Origin: Acidobacteriota bacterium
GTDB lineage: Bacteria; Acidobacteriota; Terriglobia; Terriglobales; Acidobacteriaceae
NCBI GenBank assembly: GCA_003225595.1
Contig: QIAR01000206.1
Span: 1-22,567 of the forward strand
Length of the DNA stretch: 22,567 bases
Direction: 5' to 3'
The notes beneath the pieces are model-generated. The model did not search any database, had not been told where the DNA came from, and was given only the letters and a program-made list of their open reading frames with translations. Of this stretch, positions 14,153-21,499 are shown in pieces. Positions within the stretch are counted from its first letter, which is position 1. Each line of letters starts with the position of its first letter. Both the position numbers and the translations under genes were made by a program.

Positions 14153-14192
14153 CAAAACACGGCTTCAGGTTTAGGCTACGTCTCTGAAGCCG
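14153..14192 (-). terminator. Hairpin with short T-tract between dnaX and ybaB (attenuator candidate)
   Basis: CGGCTTCAG (14160-14168) and CTGAAGCCG (14184-14192) form a perfect 9-bp stem with a 15-base loop. On the minus strand the stem is followed by TGTTTTG and then the ybaB ribosome site. It could partly terminate the dnaX transcript or shape the ybaB leader. The T-tract is short, so complete termination is unlikely. Confidence 0.45.
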
Positions 14193-14206
14193 ATTCGAGT
14201 CACTCC

Positions 14207-14283
14207 AGATGCCGGACGCCCGAAGCCGGACCCGCGATGCTGGAAGCCTGAAACCCGAAACCTAATGCCCGACGCCCCACGCC
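14207..14283. repeat. Eleven-unit degenerate heptanucleotide array after dnaX
   Basis: 77 bases divide cleanly into eleven 7-base units. Plus-strand examples are GGACGCC, CGAAGCC, GGAAGCC, TGAAACC and CGAAACC, giving a rough consensus NGAAGCC (GGCTTCN on the transcribed strand). The array begins four bases after the dnaX stop and ends before the ybaB leader hairpin, whose arms also contain GGCTTC. It is clearly the same kind of element as the arrays near 5350, 5475 and 12070, but with a more GC-rich consensus. Confidence 0.7.
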
Positions 14284-14287
14284 TGTC

Positions 14288-16153
14288 TTATCGCTTCTCC
14301 CGATAATCAATGATCGTCCGAATTTCCGCCCCAAACTTTTCCTGCATTCTGCGCACAACCGCGTCCTGCTCCGCGCGGCTCCGGCCACTCCCGTTGGAAC
14401 CGGTGCGGCTCGGAGATGTCATAGGTTCCGGCGTTCCACTCGGAACAACCTTGATTCTTACCGGGCGTCCCAAGACTCCGCTGGCCGTGGCGATTGCCAG
14501 GCGCTTGGCATCGGCCCCAAGAGACATATCAATCACGGTTGCGGAACCCGCGACGGTGATCACCAACTCGCTTCCTTCGACCTTCCACTCACCGTTTTCC
14601 AGCATCGACGTGAGCATGCGGTGGCCTGCATTCGCAAGGGCGTTGAGCACGGTGTTCCGCAAACTTCCGAGGTCGGACGACTGCTTGGGAGCGACCTCTT
14701 GCTGCAAATCCGGTGCTTCCGACTCTGGGCGAGCCTCAGGGGTTGGCTCCGCGACAGCCGCCGAAGCCGCTGCTCCCATAACGACCCGTGCCGATGATGA
14801 TCCCACAGCAACTCGCGGTCCAGGTTCTGGTCTGGACACTGTCGAGAGTTCCGGTTTCGAGCCGCCTTTTCGTGCCGAATCTGCGGCGAATGGAGAAACG
14901 GTGCGACCGGATACCTGCTCCGCAGCGCTGCGACGCGTCTCCCCCGTTTCGCTGAGCCCTGTTGCGGTAATGTTGGACGGTCTGCCTGGCGTACGCGCTG
15001 GAGCGTTCGCGGATGCCATCCCCGCAGCCTGACTCAGCAATTGCTCAATCGGCAGCAAGCGTTGGGCATGGGCCATCTTCAACAAACCCAACTCCAGATG
15101 GAATCTCTGCTCCTGCTTGTAACCGAGCTCGCTATGGGTGCGCAGCATGATCTGAAGGTGCCGTGCCAGATCTTCCTCGCTGAAGAGTTCCGCTACCCGC
15201 GCCACGCGCGCGCGCTCATCGCCTGAAATTTGTAACAGCGGTGAATCTTTGCCTGCAACCTTCGCCACGAGCGCGTTGCGCAGAAAGCGCACCACCTGCC
15301 GAGCGAAGTGCGTTGGGTTGTGTCCTTCGCAAATTAGCTGGTCCGCTAGCCGCAGCACTTCTTCGCTTGAGCCGCTAGCGACGGCCTGCATCACATCCTC
15401 CAGCACCCCAGAATGCGCAGCCCCCACCAACTGCCGTACCGCATCCGCCGTCAGCCGGTCGCCACAAGAAGCAATCGCCTGATCGAGAATGGAAAGGGCG
15501 TCACGCATCGAGCCGTCTCCCGCCTCGGCCAGCAGTGCCAGCGCGTCCTCGTCGGCTGCGATTTTTTCTTGATCAACCAGGGATCGCAGTTGTCCGAGAA
15601 TGTCTTCGAAGCGCACGGCGCGGAAACTGAAGTGCTGGCAACGCGAGCGGATCGTTTGCGGGATATCTTCCGGTTGTGTCGTGGCCAGCATGAAAACCAC
15701 GTGGCTCGGCGGTTCCTCCAGCGTCTTCAACAATGCATTGAAAGCCGCATCGGTAATCTGGTGGGCTTCGTCGAGGATGTAGATCTTGAAACGATCTCTC
15801 GCCGGACGGTAACGGGCTGCCTCGCGCAGCTCGCGTATTTCATCGATACCGCGGTTTGTGGCAGCATCAATCTCAATCACATCCACCACATTGCCGGCAC
15901 GAATTTCGGTGCAGGAGTCGCAAACACCACAGGGCTCCGGCACGGGGTGATCCGATGATCGGCAGTTCAGCGCCATCGCCAGAATACGTGCCACTGTGGT
16001 CTTGCCGATGCCGCGGTGTCCGCTGAAGATGTACCCGTGCGCCGTGCGCTCCTGTTCGATCGCGTTCTTGAGCGTGCGGGTGACGTGCTCTTGCCCGATC
16101 ACTTCGGAGAATTTCTGGGGGCGGTACTTGCGCGCCAGGACCTGATAGCTCAT
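14288..16153 (-). CDS. dnaX: DNA polymerase III subunit gamma/tau
   Basis: 621 residues from ATG 16153 (MSYQVLARKYRPQKFSEVIGQ, the usual family start). An upstream in-frame ATG at 16213 would add 20 unrelated residues and overlap a TATAAT box. It has Walker A GHRGIGKT (45-52, with His and Ile where Pro/Ala and Thr are common), zinc-binding Cys64, Cys75, Cys78 and Cys81, Walker B ILDEAH (126-131) and SRC near 'TIRSRCQHFSF'. A long low-complexity Ala/Ser/Pro-rich linker follows, then a C-terminal domain ending FGAEIRTIID. It loads the sliding clamp and links polymerase cores. There is no Shine-Dalgarno; the message may be nearly leaderless. It is first in dnaX-ybaB-recR. Confidence 0.97.
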   Translation of the reverse strand: MSYQVLARKYRPQKFSEVIGQEHVTRTLKNAIEQERTAHGYIFSGHRGIGKTTVARILAMALNCRSSDHPVPEPCGVCDSCTEIRAGNVVDVIEIDAATNRGIDEIRELREAARYRPARDRFKIYILDEAHQITDAAFNALLKTLEEPPSHVVFMLATTQPEDIPQTIRSRCQHFSFRAVRFEDILGQLRSLVDQEKIAADEDALALLAEAGDGSMRDALSILDQAIASCGDRLTADAVRQLVGAAHSGVLEDVMQAVASGSSEEVLRLADQLICEGHNPTHFARQVVRFLRNALVAKVAGKDSPLLQISGDERARVARVAELFSEEDLARHLQIMLRTHSELGYKQEQRFHLELGLLKMAHAQRLLPIEQLLSQAAGMASANAPARTPGRPSNITATGLSETGETRRSAAEQVSGRTVSPFAADSARKGGSKPELSTVSRPEPGPRVAVGSSSARVVMGAAASAAVAEPTPEARPESEAPDLQQEVAPKQSSDLGSLRNTVLNALANAGHRMLTSMLENGEWKVEGSELVITVAGSATVIDMSLGADAKRLAIATASGVLGRPVRIKVVPSGTPEPMTSPSRTGSNGSGRSRAEQDAVVRRMQEKFGAEIRTIIDYREKR

Positions 16154-16168
16154 GGGGTAGACAGTCGA

Positions 16169-16225
16169 ATTATACGTGATGCCGCGCTGATAGGATCGCA
16201 AGCACGCAAGCACGTCATAACGTGC
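16169..16225 (-). promoter_or_regulatory. dnaX promoter region with tandem 8-mers and dyad
   Basis: On the minus strand a perfect TATAAT (16174-16169) lies 15 bases before the dnaX ATG, so the leader would be only about 8-10 bases. There is no good -35 at 17 bases. Upstream are two tandem copies of GCAAGCAC (16198-16205 and 16206-16213, plus strand) and the dyad GCACGT-cata-ACGTGC (16210-16225). These may be an activator or repressor site standing in for the missing -35. Confidence 0.5.
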
Positions 16226-16294
16226 AAATGCGTAATCAAGTTCGACGCCTGCGGAAATTTCTAACGCTTACAAGTGGCCCACTGAAGCAAAACC

Positions 16295-16329
16295 TATCCA
16301 AACGGATAACGTAGCTATCTCACCGGATA
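16295..16329. promoter_or_regulatory. Two tandem dyads with 21-base period
   Basis: TATCCAAACGGATA (16295-16308) and TATCTCACCGGATA (16316-16329) are both inverted repeats of TATC/GATA with the same length. They start exactly 21 bases apart, two helical turns. The outer CCTATCC (16293-16299) and GGATAGG (16325-16331) are also complementary. This looks like a double operator or two alternative RNA hairpins. The nearest gene on one side is dnaX (140 bases away) and on the other only the response-regulator remnant. Confidence 0.5.
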
Positions 16330-16556
16330 GGGGATCGTGGCTTGTGGGAAAGGCCCATCAAGAACCACCCACGCTGGGCCCGGCAGGGAGTTCTGGGGCT
16401 TGTGATCTCCGAGTTAAAAAGGGAGAGTGCGTAGGAGTCAGGAATAATTCGTCACAGCCCGAGCTGAAGCCAGACATATCAATAGGATAGACCGGCGAAC
16501 CTGAATCATAGCTTTAGTCGCACCTAGTTACGACTCCAGAACAAACTGAAACCCCT

Positions 16557-16740
16557 ATGCTGGCAACACGTCCTCGTGGTGGACGACTCCCCAGCTATGC
16601 TCAGGTATCTGCGAATGCTCCTGGAAGTGGATTCCGACCGCCTAGAAGCCGTCACCAATGGCCTGTGCTGACCTTGCGGCGGCTTCTCAAGCTTCATCCT
16701 GCGCTGAAGGGTGATTGTTTTGCTCGGCTTTTTAGCCGAT
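16557..16740 (+). pseudogene. Decayed response-regulator receiver (CheY-like) fragment
   Basis: Bases 16567-16671 translate to HVLVVDDSPAMLRYLRMLL, then EVDSDRLEAVTNGLC and a stop. This is the first strand, the Asp-Asp acid pocket and the first helix of a receiver domain, ending at the point where EAVTNG-L normally continues into the phosphorylation-site strand. An ATG at 16557 is out of frame by one base, so a single-base insertion separates start and domain. After the stop, another frame gives LRRLLKLHPALKG (about 16672-16711) and the third VIVLL (16712-16726). These resemble the helix and strand after the phosphorylation site, so roughly 40 central residues including that aspartate seem deleted. 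The first part is convincing; the second is tentative. Confidence 0.65.
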
Positions 16741-16902
16741 CCTTGGAGGATACTGTCGTCATTCCGGCGCGGGAAAGTTCTGCAAAGTCTTGCATTTCCA
16801 CACTTTTTGTAAGTTGCCAATGGCACCAAGGTGCTGTGCTGTAAAGTCTTGTCAAGACCGCGTGCGGTACCTGAATTGCACGCCCCCCTGTGCTGTCCCA
16901 GG

Positions 16903-16959
16903 CCGACTCGTCCTCCCTCCCTAGCGAGTCGGGATCCACGATCCAAACGCTGAGGTAGG
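16903..16959 (+). promoter_or_regulatory. Leader hairpin whose loop is complementary to the next gene's ribosome site
   Basis: CCGACTCG (16903-16910) and CGAGTCGG (16925-16932) form a perfect 8-bp stem. The 14-base loop holds CCTCCCTC (16912-16919), which can pair at seven of eight positions with the Shine-Dalgarno GAGGTAGG (16952-16959) of the gene starting at 16961. The arrangement would allow a loop-RBS interaction that blocks translation. It is inferred from sequence only. Confidence 0.45.
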
Positions 16960-16960
16960 C

Positions 16961-17356
16961 ATGGCTTACAAGGAAACTCTCTGGATGGCTTGTGACTCGA
17001 CCGATCACTTGCGGGCCGAGTACGGGCCATTCCATACCCGCAGAGAGGCGGAGGTTGAGGCCAAGAAGTTAGGTTTTGGCTACCTGCTGCGCTACGAGCA
17101 CATTCTCGACGATCGTGAAGAAATCGAAGAGGTTCGCTGCATTTTCATTGAGCTACCGGAAGCAAGCGCCACAGAGAACAGCACGAACCTTCATACCCGG
17201 TGCGCGAGCTGCGGCGAATCCGCGACTCACGAACATGGGTGGCAGGCCGAAGTCTGGGCGGATATTCACGAGTTCGAGCATTCCCGCCACCGAGTGCGGC
17301 TTTTTGAACATACTCGGGGTGATGGTTTGAAGGAAATCGGCGACTGGCGAGTCTGA
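16961..17356 (+). CDS. Conserved-looking hypothetical protein with CxxC and His-rich tail
   Basis: 131 residues, not recognised. The ATG follows GAGGTAGG with a proper spacer, which is the best support that the gene is real. The N-terminal half (about 1-67) reads as alternating strand/helix (KETLWMACDS, RREAEVEAKKLGF, EVRCIFIELP). The second half has one CASC pair (about residues 82-85), then THEHGWQAEVWADIHEFEHSRHRVRLFEH with seven His. A single CxxC plus clustered His could hold a metal ion, but no known finger is complete. It has no signal peptide or membrane helix. It lies downstream of the receiver remnant and is not obviously linked to the next gene (173-base gap). Confidence 0.65.
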   Translation: MAYKETLWMACDSTDHLRAEYGPFHTRREAEVEAKKLGFGYLLRYEHILDDREEIEEVRCIFIELPEASATENSTNLHTRCASCGESATHEHGWQAEVWADIHEFEHSRHRVRLFEHTRGDGLKEIGDWRV

Positions 17357-17529
17357 AAGAGCCAGAAGCACCCGCCCGTTATACTTCCGTTGTTCTCTCT
17401 TGAGGTGGAGACTAACCGGCTCTGCTAGTCTATTGCCGTATTCTGTAATCATCAGTAACCTAGAAGTCGATTCAGTTAAATGTCGGGGTGGCACATGCCA
17501 GACTCGGCTGAAAATCTGCTACGAAACCT

Positions 17530-17988
17530 ATGCTCTTGATCATCTCCATTGTGTTGGCGATCATTCCGCTGCTGGGCATTGCATGGATCCTTTCCCAAGG
17601 GTTGGCACTCACCGTAGACAACCTGTTCATGTCGCTAATCCTGCTGGCGATGTCGGCGATCTTCGGCATGAGTGCGTTTCTTGAATTGCGCAAGCCCATG
17701 CTGGTCTCGGCGAAATCTGAAAAAGCGAAGGGGTCAACGTCTTCACGTTTCGGAACACCAAACGGGGCGCGGCTGGAGCAGGGAAGAGTGGAAAGTGTTT
17801 TGTTTTTTGAATCGCACATTGGCCAGCCGAACAAGTCCATTGTGAGCCTGTCTAATGGTGAGACAGCATCGCGCACGCTGGTGTTCGAGGGCGATCTACG
17901 CAATGCCCTGCCGGTTGGGAAAAGAGTGGAAATTACATCGCGCGAGGATGCTGGCCGCAAGATCCTGCTTAATGTGAATTACCGCTGA
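17530..17988 (+). CDS. Small membrane protein of unknown function
   Basis: 152 residues, not recognised. Two hydrophobic helices fill the N-terminus (about 1-22, MLLIISIVLAIIPLLGIAWIL, and 32-52, LFMSLILLAMSAIFGMSAFLE) with a short loop between them. A polar linker follows (about 55-80, SAKSEKAKGSTSS), then a strand-rich domain of about 70 residues ending KILLNVNYR. The C-terminal domain is probably cytoplasmic. No clear Shine-Dalgarno precedes the ATG. It converges with pgl; a GC-rich hairpin lies between them. Confidence 0.6.
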   Translation: MLLIISIVLAIIPLLGIAWILSQGLALTVDNLFMSLILLAMSAIFGMSAFLELRKPMLVSAKSEKAKGSTSSRFGTPNGARLEQGRVESVLFFESHIGQPNKSIVSLSNGETASRTLVFEGDLRNALPVGKRVEITSREDAGRKILLNVNYR

Positions 17989-18105
17989 TCGTTTACTCGT
18001 GCCGTGTCCTACTGCTGTTGCCAGTAAGCTTCGGCTCCGCACAGGGCAACTTTGCTGCCTGTCCCCAGGGCATTCCGCGGCGCATGCGAGACGCCCCCAC
18101 CCACA

Positions 18106-18123
18106 GCCGCCGAGGACGGCGGC
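18106..18123. other. GC-rich hairpin between convergent genes
   Basis: GCCGCCG-AGGA-CGGCGGC is a perfect 7-bp stem with a tetraloop, 22 bases after the pgl stop. No T-tract follows on either strand, so it may stabilise the 3' end of the gnd-zwf-glk-pgl message or pause polymerase rather than act as a full terminator. Confidence 0.45.
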
Positions 18124-18145
18124 GATGCACGACTTCGATCTCTGG

Positions 18146-18916
18146 TTACGACGCGGGGGAGTTTCCTTGGGCGTTGCTGGAGAGAGCGCCGGCGGCCGCT
18201 CGGTCGATCAGCCAGAGAAGTCTGCCGTTTTTCGGTTGGATCAGTTTCGAAGGAAAGTGGGCGCCCGAGGAATCGGTTTCCAGCACCTCGCGGAGCACGT
18301 CGGCCTTGTCTCCGCCTGTGACCAGAAACATGACGCATGCCGAGTTGTTAAGCACAGGGAGAGTCAAAGTGATGCGGTAGGTCTGAAGTTTGTCGATCCA
18401 GTGGGCAACGACCAGCCGGCTCTGCTCCTGAAGAACAGCCGTATCCGGGAACAGAGAAGCCGTGTGTCCATCGGAACCCATCCCGAGGAGTATTAGGTCA
18501 AATCTCGGGGCCTCCCCAGGTCTAAGCTGAAAGAAATTTTTCAGAGTCTGCTCGTAATCCGCGGCTGCACGGGTGGCGTTTTCTTCCGCGTGGATCCGGA
18601 AAACATTTTCCATCGGCACAGGCACCTTTGAAAGCATTGCCTCACTTGCCATGCGGTAGTTGCTGTCGGGATGATCGGGAGGAACGTGCCGCTCATCACC
18701 CCAGAAAAGAAACACCTGGCCCCAGGGAATCGAATGGGCGTAGCTCTCGGCGAGCAGTTGGTAGAGCCTCCTGGGTGTTGAGCCGCCGGACAGAGCGACC
18801 GTGAAGCGCCCACTCCTGCTTACTGCGTCCGTTGCCTGGCTTACAAACTCATCTGCCGCTGCGCGAAACAGTTGATCCGCACTCGCCAGCACTCGAATTT
18901 CGGGAGACGCGCTCAC
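18146..18916 (-). CDS. pgl: 6-phosphogluconolactonase
   Basis: 256 residues of the DevB/SOL type. Motifs are VALSGGSTPRRLYQLL (40-55), FFWGDERHVPPDHPDSNYRMA (70-90) and LLGMGSDGHTASLFPDT (about 142-158). It hydrolyses 6-phosphoglucono-lactone to 6-phosphogluconate in the cytoplasm, the second step of the oxidative pentose phosphate pathway. The start is GTG and overlaps the glk stop by four bases (GTGA), so translation is coupled. It is the last gene of gnd-zwf-glk-pgl. The final 15 residues (AGALSSNAQGNSPAS) are an unstructured tail. Confidence 0.96.
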   Translation of the reverse strand: MSASPEIRVLASADQLFRAAADEFVSQATDAVSRSGRFTVALSGGSTPRRLYQLLAESYAHSIPWGQVFLFWGDERHVPPDHPDSNYRMASEAMLSKVPVPMENVFRIHAEENATRAAADYEQTLKNFFQLRPGEAPRFDLILLGMGSDGHTASLFPDTAVLQEQSRLVVAHWIDKLQTYRITLTLPVLNNSACVMFLVTGGDKADVLREVLETDSSGAHFPSKLIQPKNGRLLWLIDRAAAGALSSNAQGNSPAS

Positions 18917-19914
18917 GGCTTCTTGGCAGTTACGCCGGTCGTTTTCATGACAGCACAGCGGGCGGCACCAAGCAGGGCCGTTCTATCGTTGGTGATCACT
19001 CTGACGGGTATTGCTTCGAGCAAAGGTTGCATGCGGCCTTTGTTGAGAAAAGCCTGCATGAAGAGAGGCCCGGCGAGTCTAGACAGAATTTTTGGGGCAA
19101 TACCGCCCCCGAGGTAGACTCCACCTGTGGCCAAAATCTTGAGTGCGAGGTTGCCGGCTTCGGCTCCGTAGATCGAAACCCAGAGATCGAGTGCTTGCTC
19201 GGCAAGCGCGGATTTTCTTGACAGAGCCGCACGCGAGATGGCGGCTGCGGGATCGCCATGAATCATTTCTTCCGTCAGCCACCGCGGTTCTTCTCCGCCC
19301 CCTGTATCGCGCAAAAAATGGAACACGTTAACCAGCCCAGGACCAGAGACAATGCGTTCATAGCTCACGTGTCCAAACCGCGTGTGCAGGTAACGCATTA
19401 AATCTATCTCCAGTTCGTTGCGCGGCGCGAAATCAGCGTGGCCGCCCTCACAGGCAAAAACGAAATGCTTTTGGCCGTCCCAGTACATGCCCGCTTCGCC
19501 AAGGCCAGTGCCTGCGGCGATCACTGCTTGATTGCCAACTGGAATTTCCTTGACCTTATTCAGCGTGACCAGGTCCTTTTCCTCCAAAGCGCCTATGCCC
19601 CAGGCGTTTGCCTCCACGTCGTTGATCAAAAACGCCGACGGTAGATGAAGTTCATGCGAAAGGCGTGAGCCTTCAATAATCCAGGGCAGGTTCGAAGTCT
19701 CAACCCGTCCATTGCGCACCGGGCCCGCAATGCCGAAGCACGCGGCGTCCGGATGCACGCCATGCAATTTAATGAATTTGACTACGATTTCGTCCAGTCC
19801 GCGGTGTTCGCGGCTGGGGAAGACGGACTCCGACAGGAATTTCAGACTGCCGTCTTGAAATTTAAAGTAAGCTAATCGCGTATGGGTGCCGCCAATATCG
19901 CCGGCCAGGATCAT
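18913..19914 (-). CDS. glk: Glucokinase
   Basis: 333 residues, the Glk (ASKHA) type. It has phosphate-binding LAGDIGGTHTRLAYF (3-17), LINDVEANAWG with catalytic Asp99, AAGTGLGEAGM (133-143) and CEGGHADFAP (155-164; Glu157 and His159 as in bacterial Glk glucose contacts). GGVYLGGGIAPKI lies near the C-terminus. It phosphorylates glucose with ATP to glucose 6-phosphate, the substrate of the gene just upstream (zwf). Start and stop overlap both neighbours by four bases (ATGA with zwf, GTGA with pgl). Confidence 0.96.
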   Translation of the reverse strand: MILAGDIGGTHTRLAYFKFQDGSLKFLSESVFPSREHRGLDEIVVKFIKLHGVHPDAACFGIAGPVRNGRVETSNLPWIIEGSRLSHELHLPSAFLINDVEANAWGIGALEEKDLVTLNKVKEIPVGNQAVIAAGTGLGEAGMYWDGQKHFVFACEGGHADFAPRNELEIDLMRYLHTRFGHVSYERIVSGPGLVNVFHFLRDTGGGEEPRWLTEEMIHGDPAAAISRAALSRKSALAEQALDLWVSIYGAEAGNLALKILATGGVYLGGGIAPKILSRLAGPLFMQAFLNKGRMQPLLEAIPVRVITNDRTALLGAARCAVMKTTGVTAKKP

Positions 19915-21452
19915 TTCTCGAAGTTCCTCCAGCGGCGGCCGTCCCGCTCGAGCAAGTCATCGGCCTCCTTCGGACCCCAAGTTCCGGCGGCATAATTGGG
20001 GAAATTTCGCGGCGGCAGGGCTTTCCATACATCGAGTACCGGGCTCACCACACACCAGCCCGCTTCTACCATGTCGGCGCGCTGGAACAATGTTGCATCG
20101 CCGATCATGCAGTCGTGCAGCAGGCGCTCGTAACCCGTACTGGGTTGCTGTCCGAAGTAATCGGCGTATTCGAAATTCATGTCCACCGTTCCGAGTCGCA
20201 TGACCGGTCCTGGAACTTTCGCGGCGAAACGCAGAGAGATGCCCTCCTCGGGCTGGATGTGCAGCACCAACTGGTTGGGCATCAGGTTTTCCACCGGCGT
20301 GTCGCGGAAAAGCACGAATGGTGCACGCCGGAATTGAATCACGATGTGTGTGTTCCGCGACGGCAGGCGCTTACCAGTGCGCAGATAGAAGGGTACGTCT
20401 GCCCACCGCCAGTTGTCGATCAAAAGCTTCATGGCGACGAAAGTCTCGGTTCGGGAGTCGGGCGGCACGCCATCCTCGCTGCGATAGGCGGGCACACGCT
20501 GACCATCCACAATGCCTTCACCATACTGTCCGCGCACCGTCCTGCGCAGCACTTCTTCCGCAGTCAGGGGTTGGATGGCGTGCAAAATCTTCGCTTGTTC
20601 ATCGCGCACAGCATCCGCTTGAAACGAGATCGGAGGTTCCATGGAGGTGAGACTGATGAGCTGCATGATGTGATTCGGGACCATATCACGCAGTGCTCCG
20701 GCTTGATCGTAGTAACCGCCACGCGTCTCCACTCCGACGGTTTCTGCCACCGAAATCTGTACATGGTCGATGTAGCGGCGGTTCCAGATGGGCTCGAAAA
20801 TTCCGTTAGCAAAACGGAAAGCCAAAATATTTTGGACGGTCTCCTTACCCAAGTAGTGATCGATTCGATAGATTTGCTTCTCTTCGGCGAATTTCAGCAG
20901 CTGCTTGTTCAGCGCTTTCGCCGATTCCAGATCGCGCCCGAATGGTTTTTCGACGATAACCCGGCGCCAGTGATGATTCTCTTCCCTCATCAATCCAGCT
21001 TCGGCCAAATTCTCTACGATGGAACCAAAGTAGTCTGGCGCAGTCGCCAGATAGAAGAAGTAGTTGCCGTGTGTGGAATGGTCTTTGTCCACTTTTTGCA
21101 GTACTTCTTTCAACTGCAGGTAGACATTCTTGTCGTTGAAATCCCCTGAGACGTAATGCATGCGACGGACAAACCATTCCCACAGGTCGGGATCCACTTG
21201 ATTGCTGGCCAACTGTTTCATGCCGTCCGAGATCTTCTTTCGAAAGTCATCGGTTGACAGTGGGGTGCGCCCCAGGCCGACTACTGCGAATTCCCGCGAC
21301 AAGAGCTGTAATTTCGCCAGGTTGTAAAGCGCAGGAATCAGCTTGCGCCGGGTCAGATCGCCCGCCGCTCCAAAGATCACCATCACACACGGATCTCCGG
21401 GTCGTCCGATCCGTTGCGTGCTGGGAGACGGCATTACCGCTGTATCCACCAT
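19911..21452 (-). CDS. zwf: Glucose-6-phosphate 1-dehydrogenase
   Basis: 513 residues, typical. It has the coenzyme-binding motif VIFGAAGDLTRRKLIPAL (25-42), the substrate-binding motif RIDHYLGKE (196-204), GGYYDQAGALRDMVPNHIMQ (the conserved catalytic histidine is in VPNH) and WADVPFYLRTGKRLP. It oxidises glucose 6-phosphate to the lactone, making NAD(P)H. The start used has ACGGGAG nine bases upstream; a second in-frame ATG six codons later is possible. It follows gnd after 47 bases and overlaps glk by four. Confidence 0.97.
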   Translation of the reverse strand: MVDTAVMPSPSTQRIGRPGDPCVMVIFGAAGDLTRRKLIPALYNLAKLQLLSREFAVVGLGRTPLSTDDFRKKISDGMKQLASNQVDPDLWEWFVRRMHYVSGDFNDKNVYLQLKEVLQKVDKDHSTHGNYFFYLATAPDYFGSIVENLAEAGLMREENHHWRRVIVEKPFGRDLESAKALNKQLLKFAEEKQIYRIDHYLGKETVQNILAFRFANGIFEPIWNRRYIDHVQISVAETVGVETRGGYYDQAGALRDMVPNHIMQLISLTSMEPPISFQADAVRDEQAKILHAIQPLTAEEVLRRTVRGQYGEGIVDGQRVPAYRSEDGVPPDSRTETFVAMKLLIDNWRWADVPFYLRTGKRLPSRNTHIVIQFRRAPFVLFRDTPVENLMPNQLVLHIQPEEGISLRFAAKVPGPVMRLGTVDMNFEYADYFGQQPSTGYERLLHDCMIGDATLFQRADMVEAGWCVVSPVLDVWKALPPRNFPNYAAGTWGPKEADDLLERDGRRWRNFEK

Positions 21453-21499
21453 AGGTTTTTACTCCCGTGGGTAGAAAGGGACTGAGGGACGTCGAAACT

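Noticed and set aside
14186..14205. T-arm-like GATTCGAGTC as a tRNA end
   Set aside because: Flanking bases do not pair and no acceptor or anticodon arm is present.
14207..14283. CRISPR array
   Set aside because: Units are 7 bases, contiguous and degenerate; there are no spacers and no cas genes.
15562..15567. Run of six A on the dnaX coding strand as a programmed frameshift site
   Set aside because: It lies in the AAA+ region (near residue 235), far upstream of where gamma is normally made, with no stop in a suitable place or stimulating stem seen.
16281..16331. Possible c-di-GMP (GEMM) riboswitch, because of GCAAAACC and a following hairpin
   Set aside because: The second conserved segment and the receptor helix could not be placed; the tandem dyads explain the symmetry better.
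16214..16960. SRP RNA (ffs), often found upstream of dnaX
   Set aside because: The conserved GGAAGGAAGC-type tetraloop region was not found on either strand.
16524..17030. Minus-strand open frame of 168 codons over the receiver remnant
   Set aside because: No family resemblance, overlaps the start of the 131-residue gene and the plus strand has the recognisable receiver sequence.
20115..21149. Plus-strand open frame of 344 codons opposite zwf
   Set aside because: Mirror of a strongly conserved gene; composition His/Gln-rich as expected for an antisense frame.
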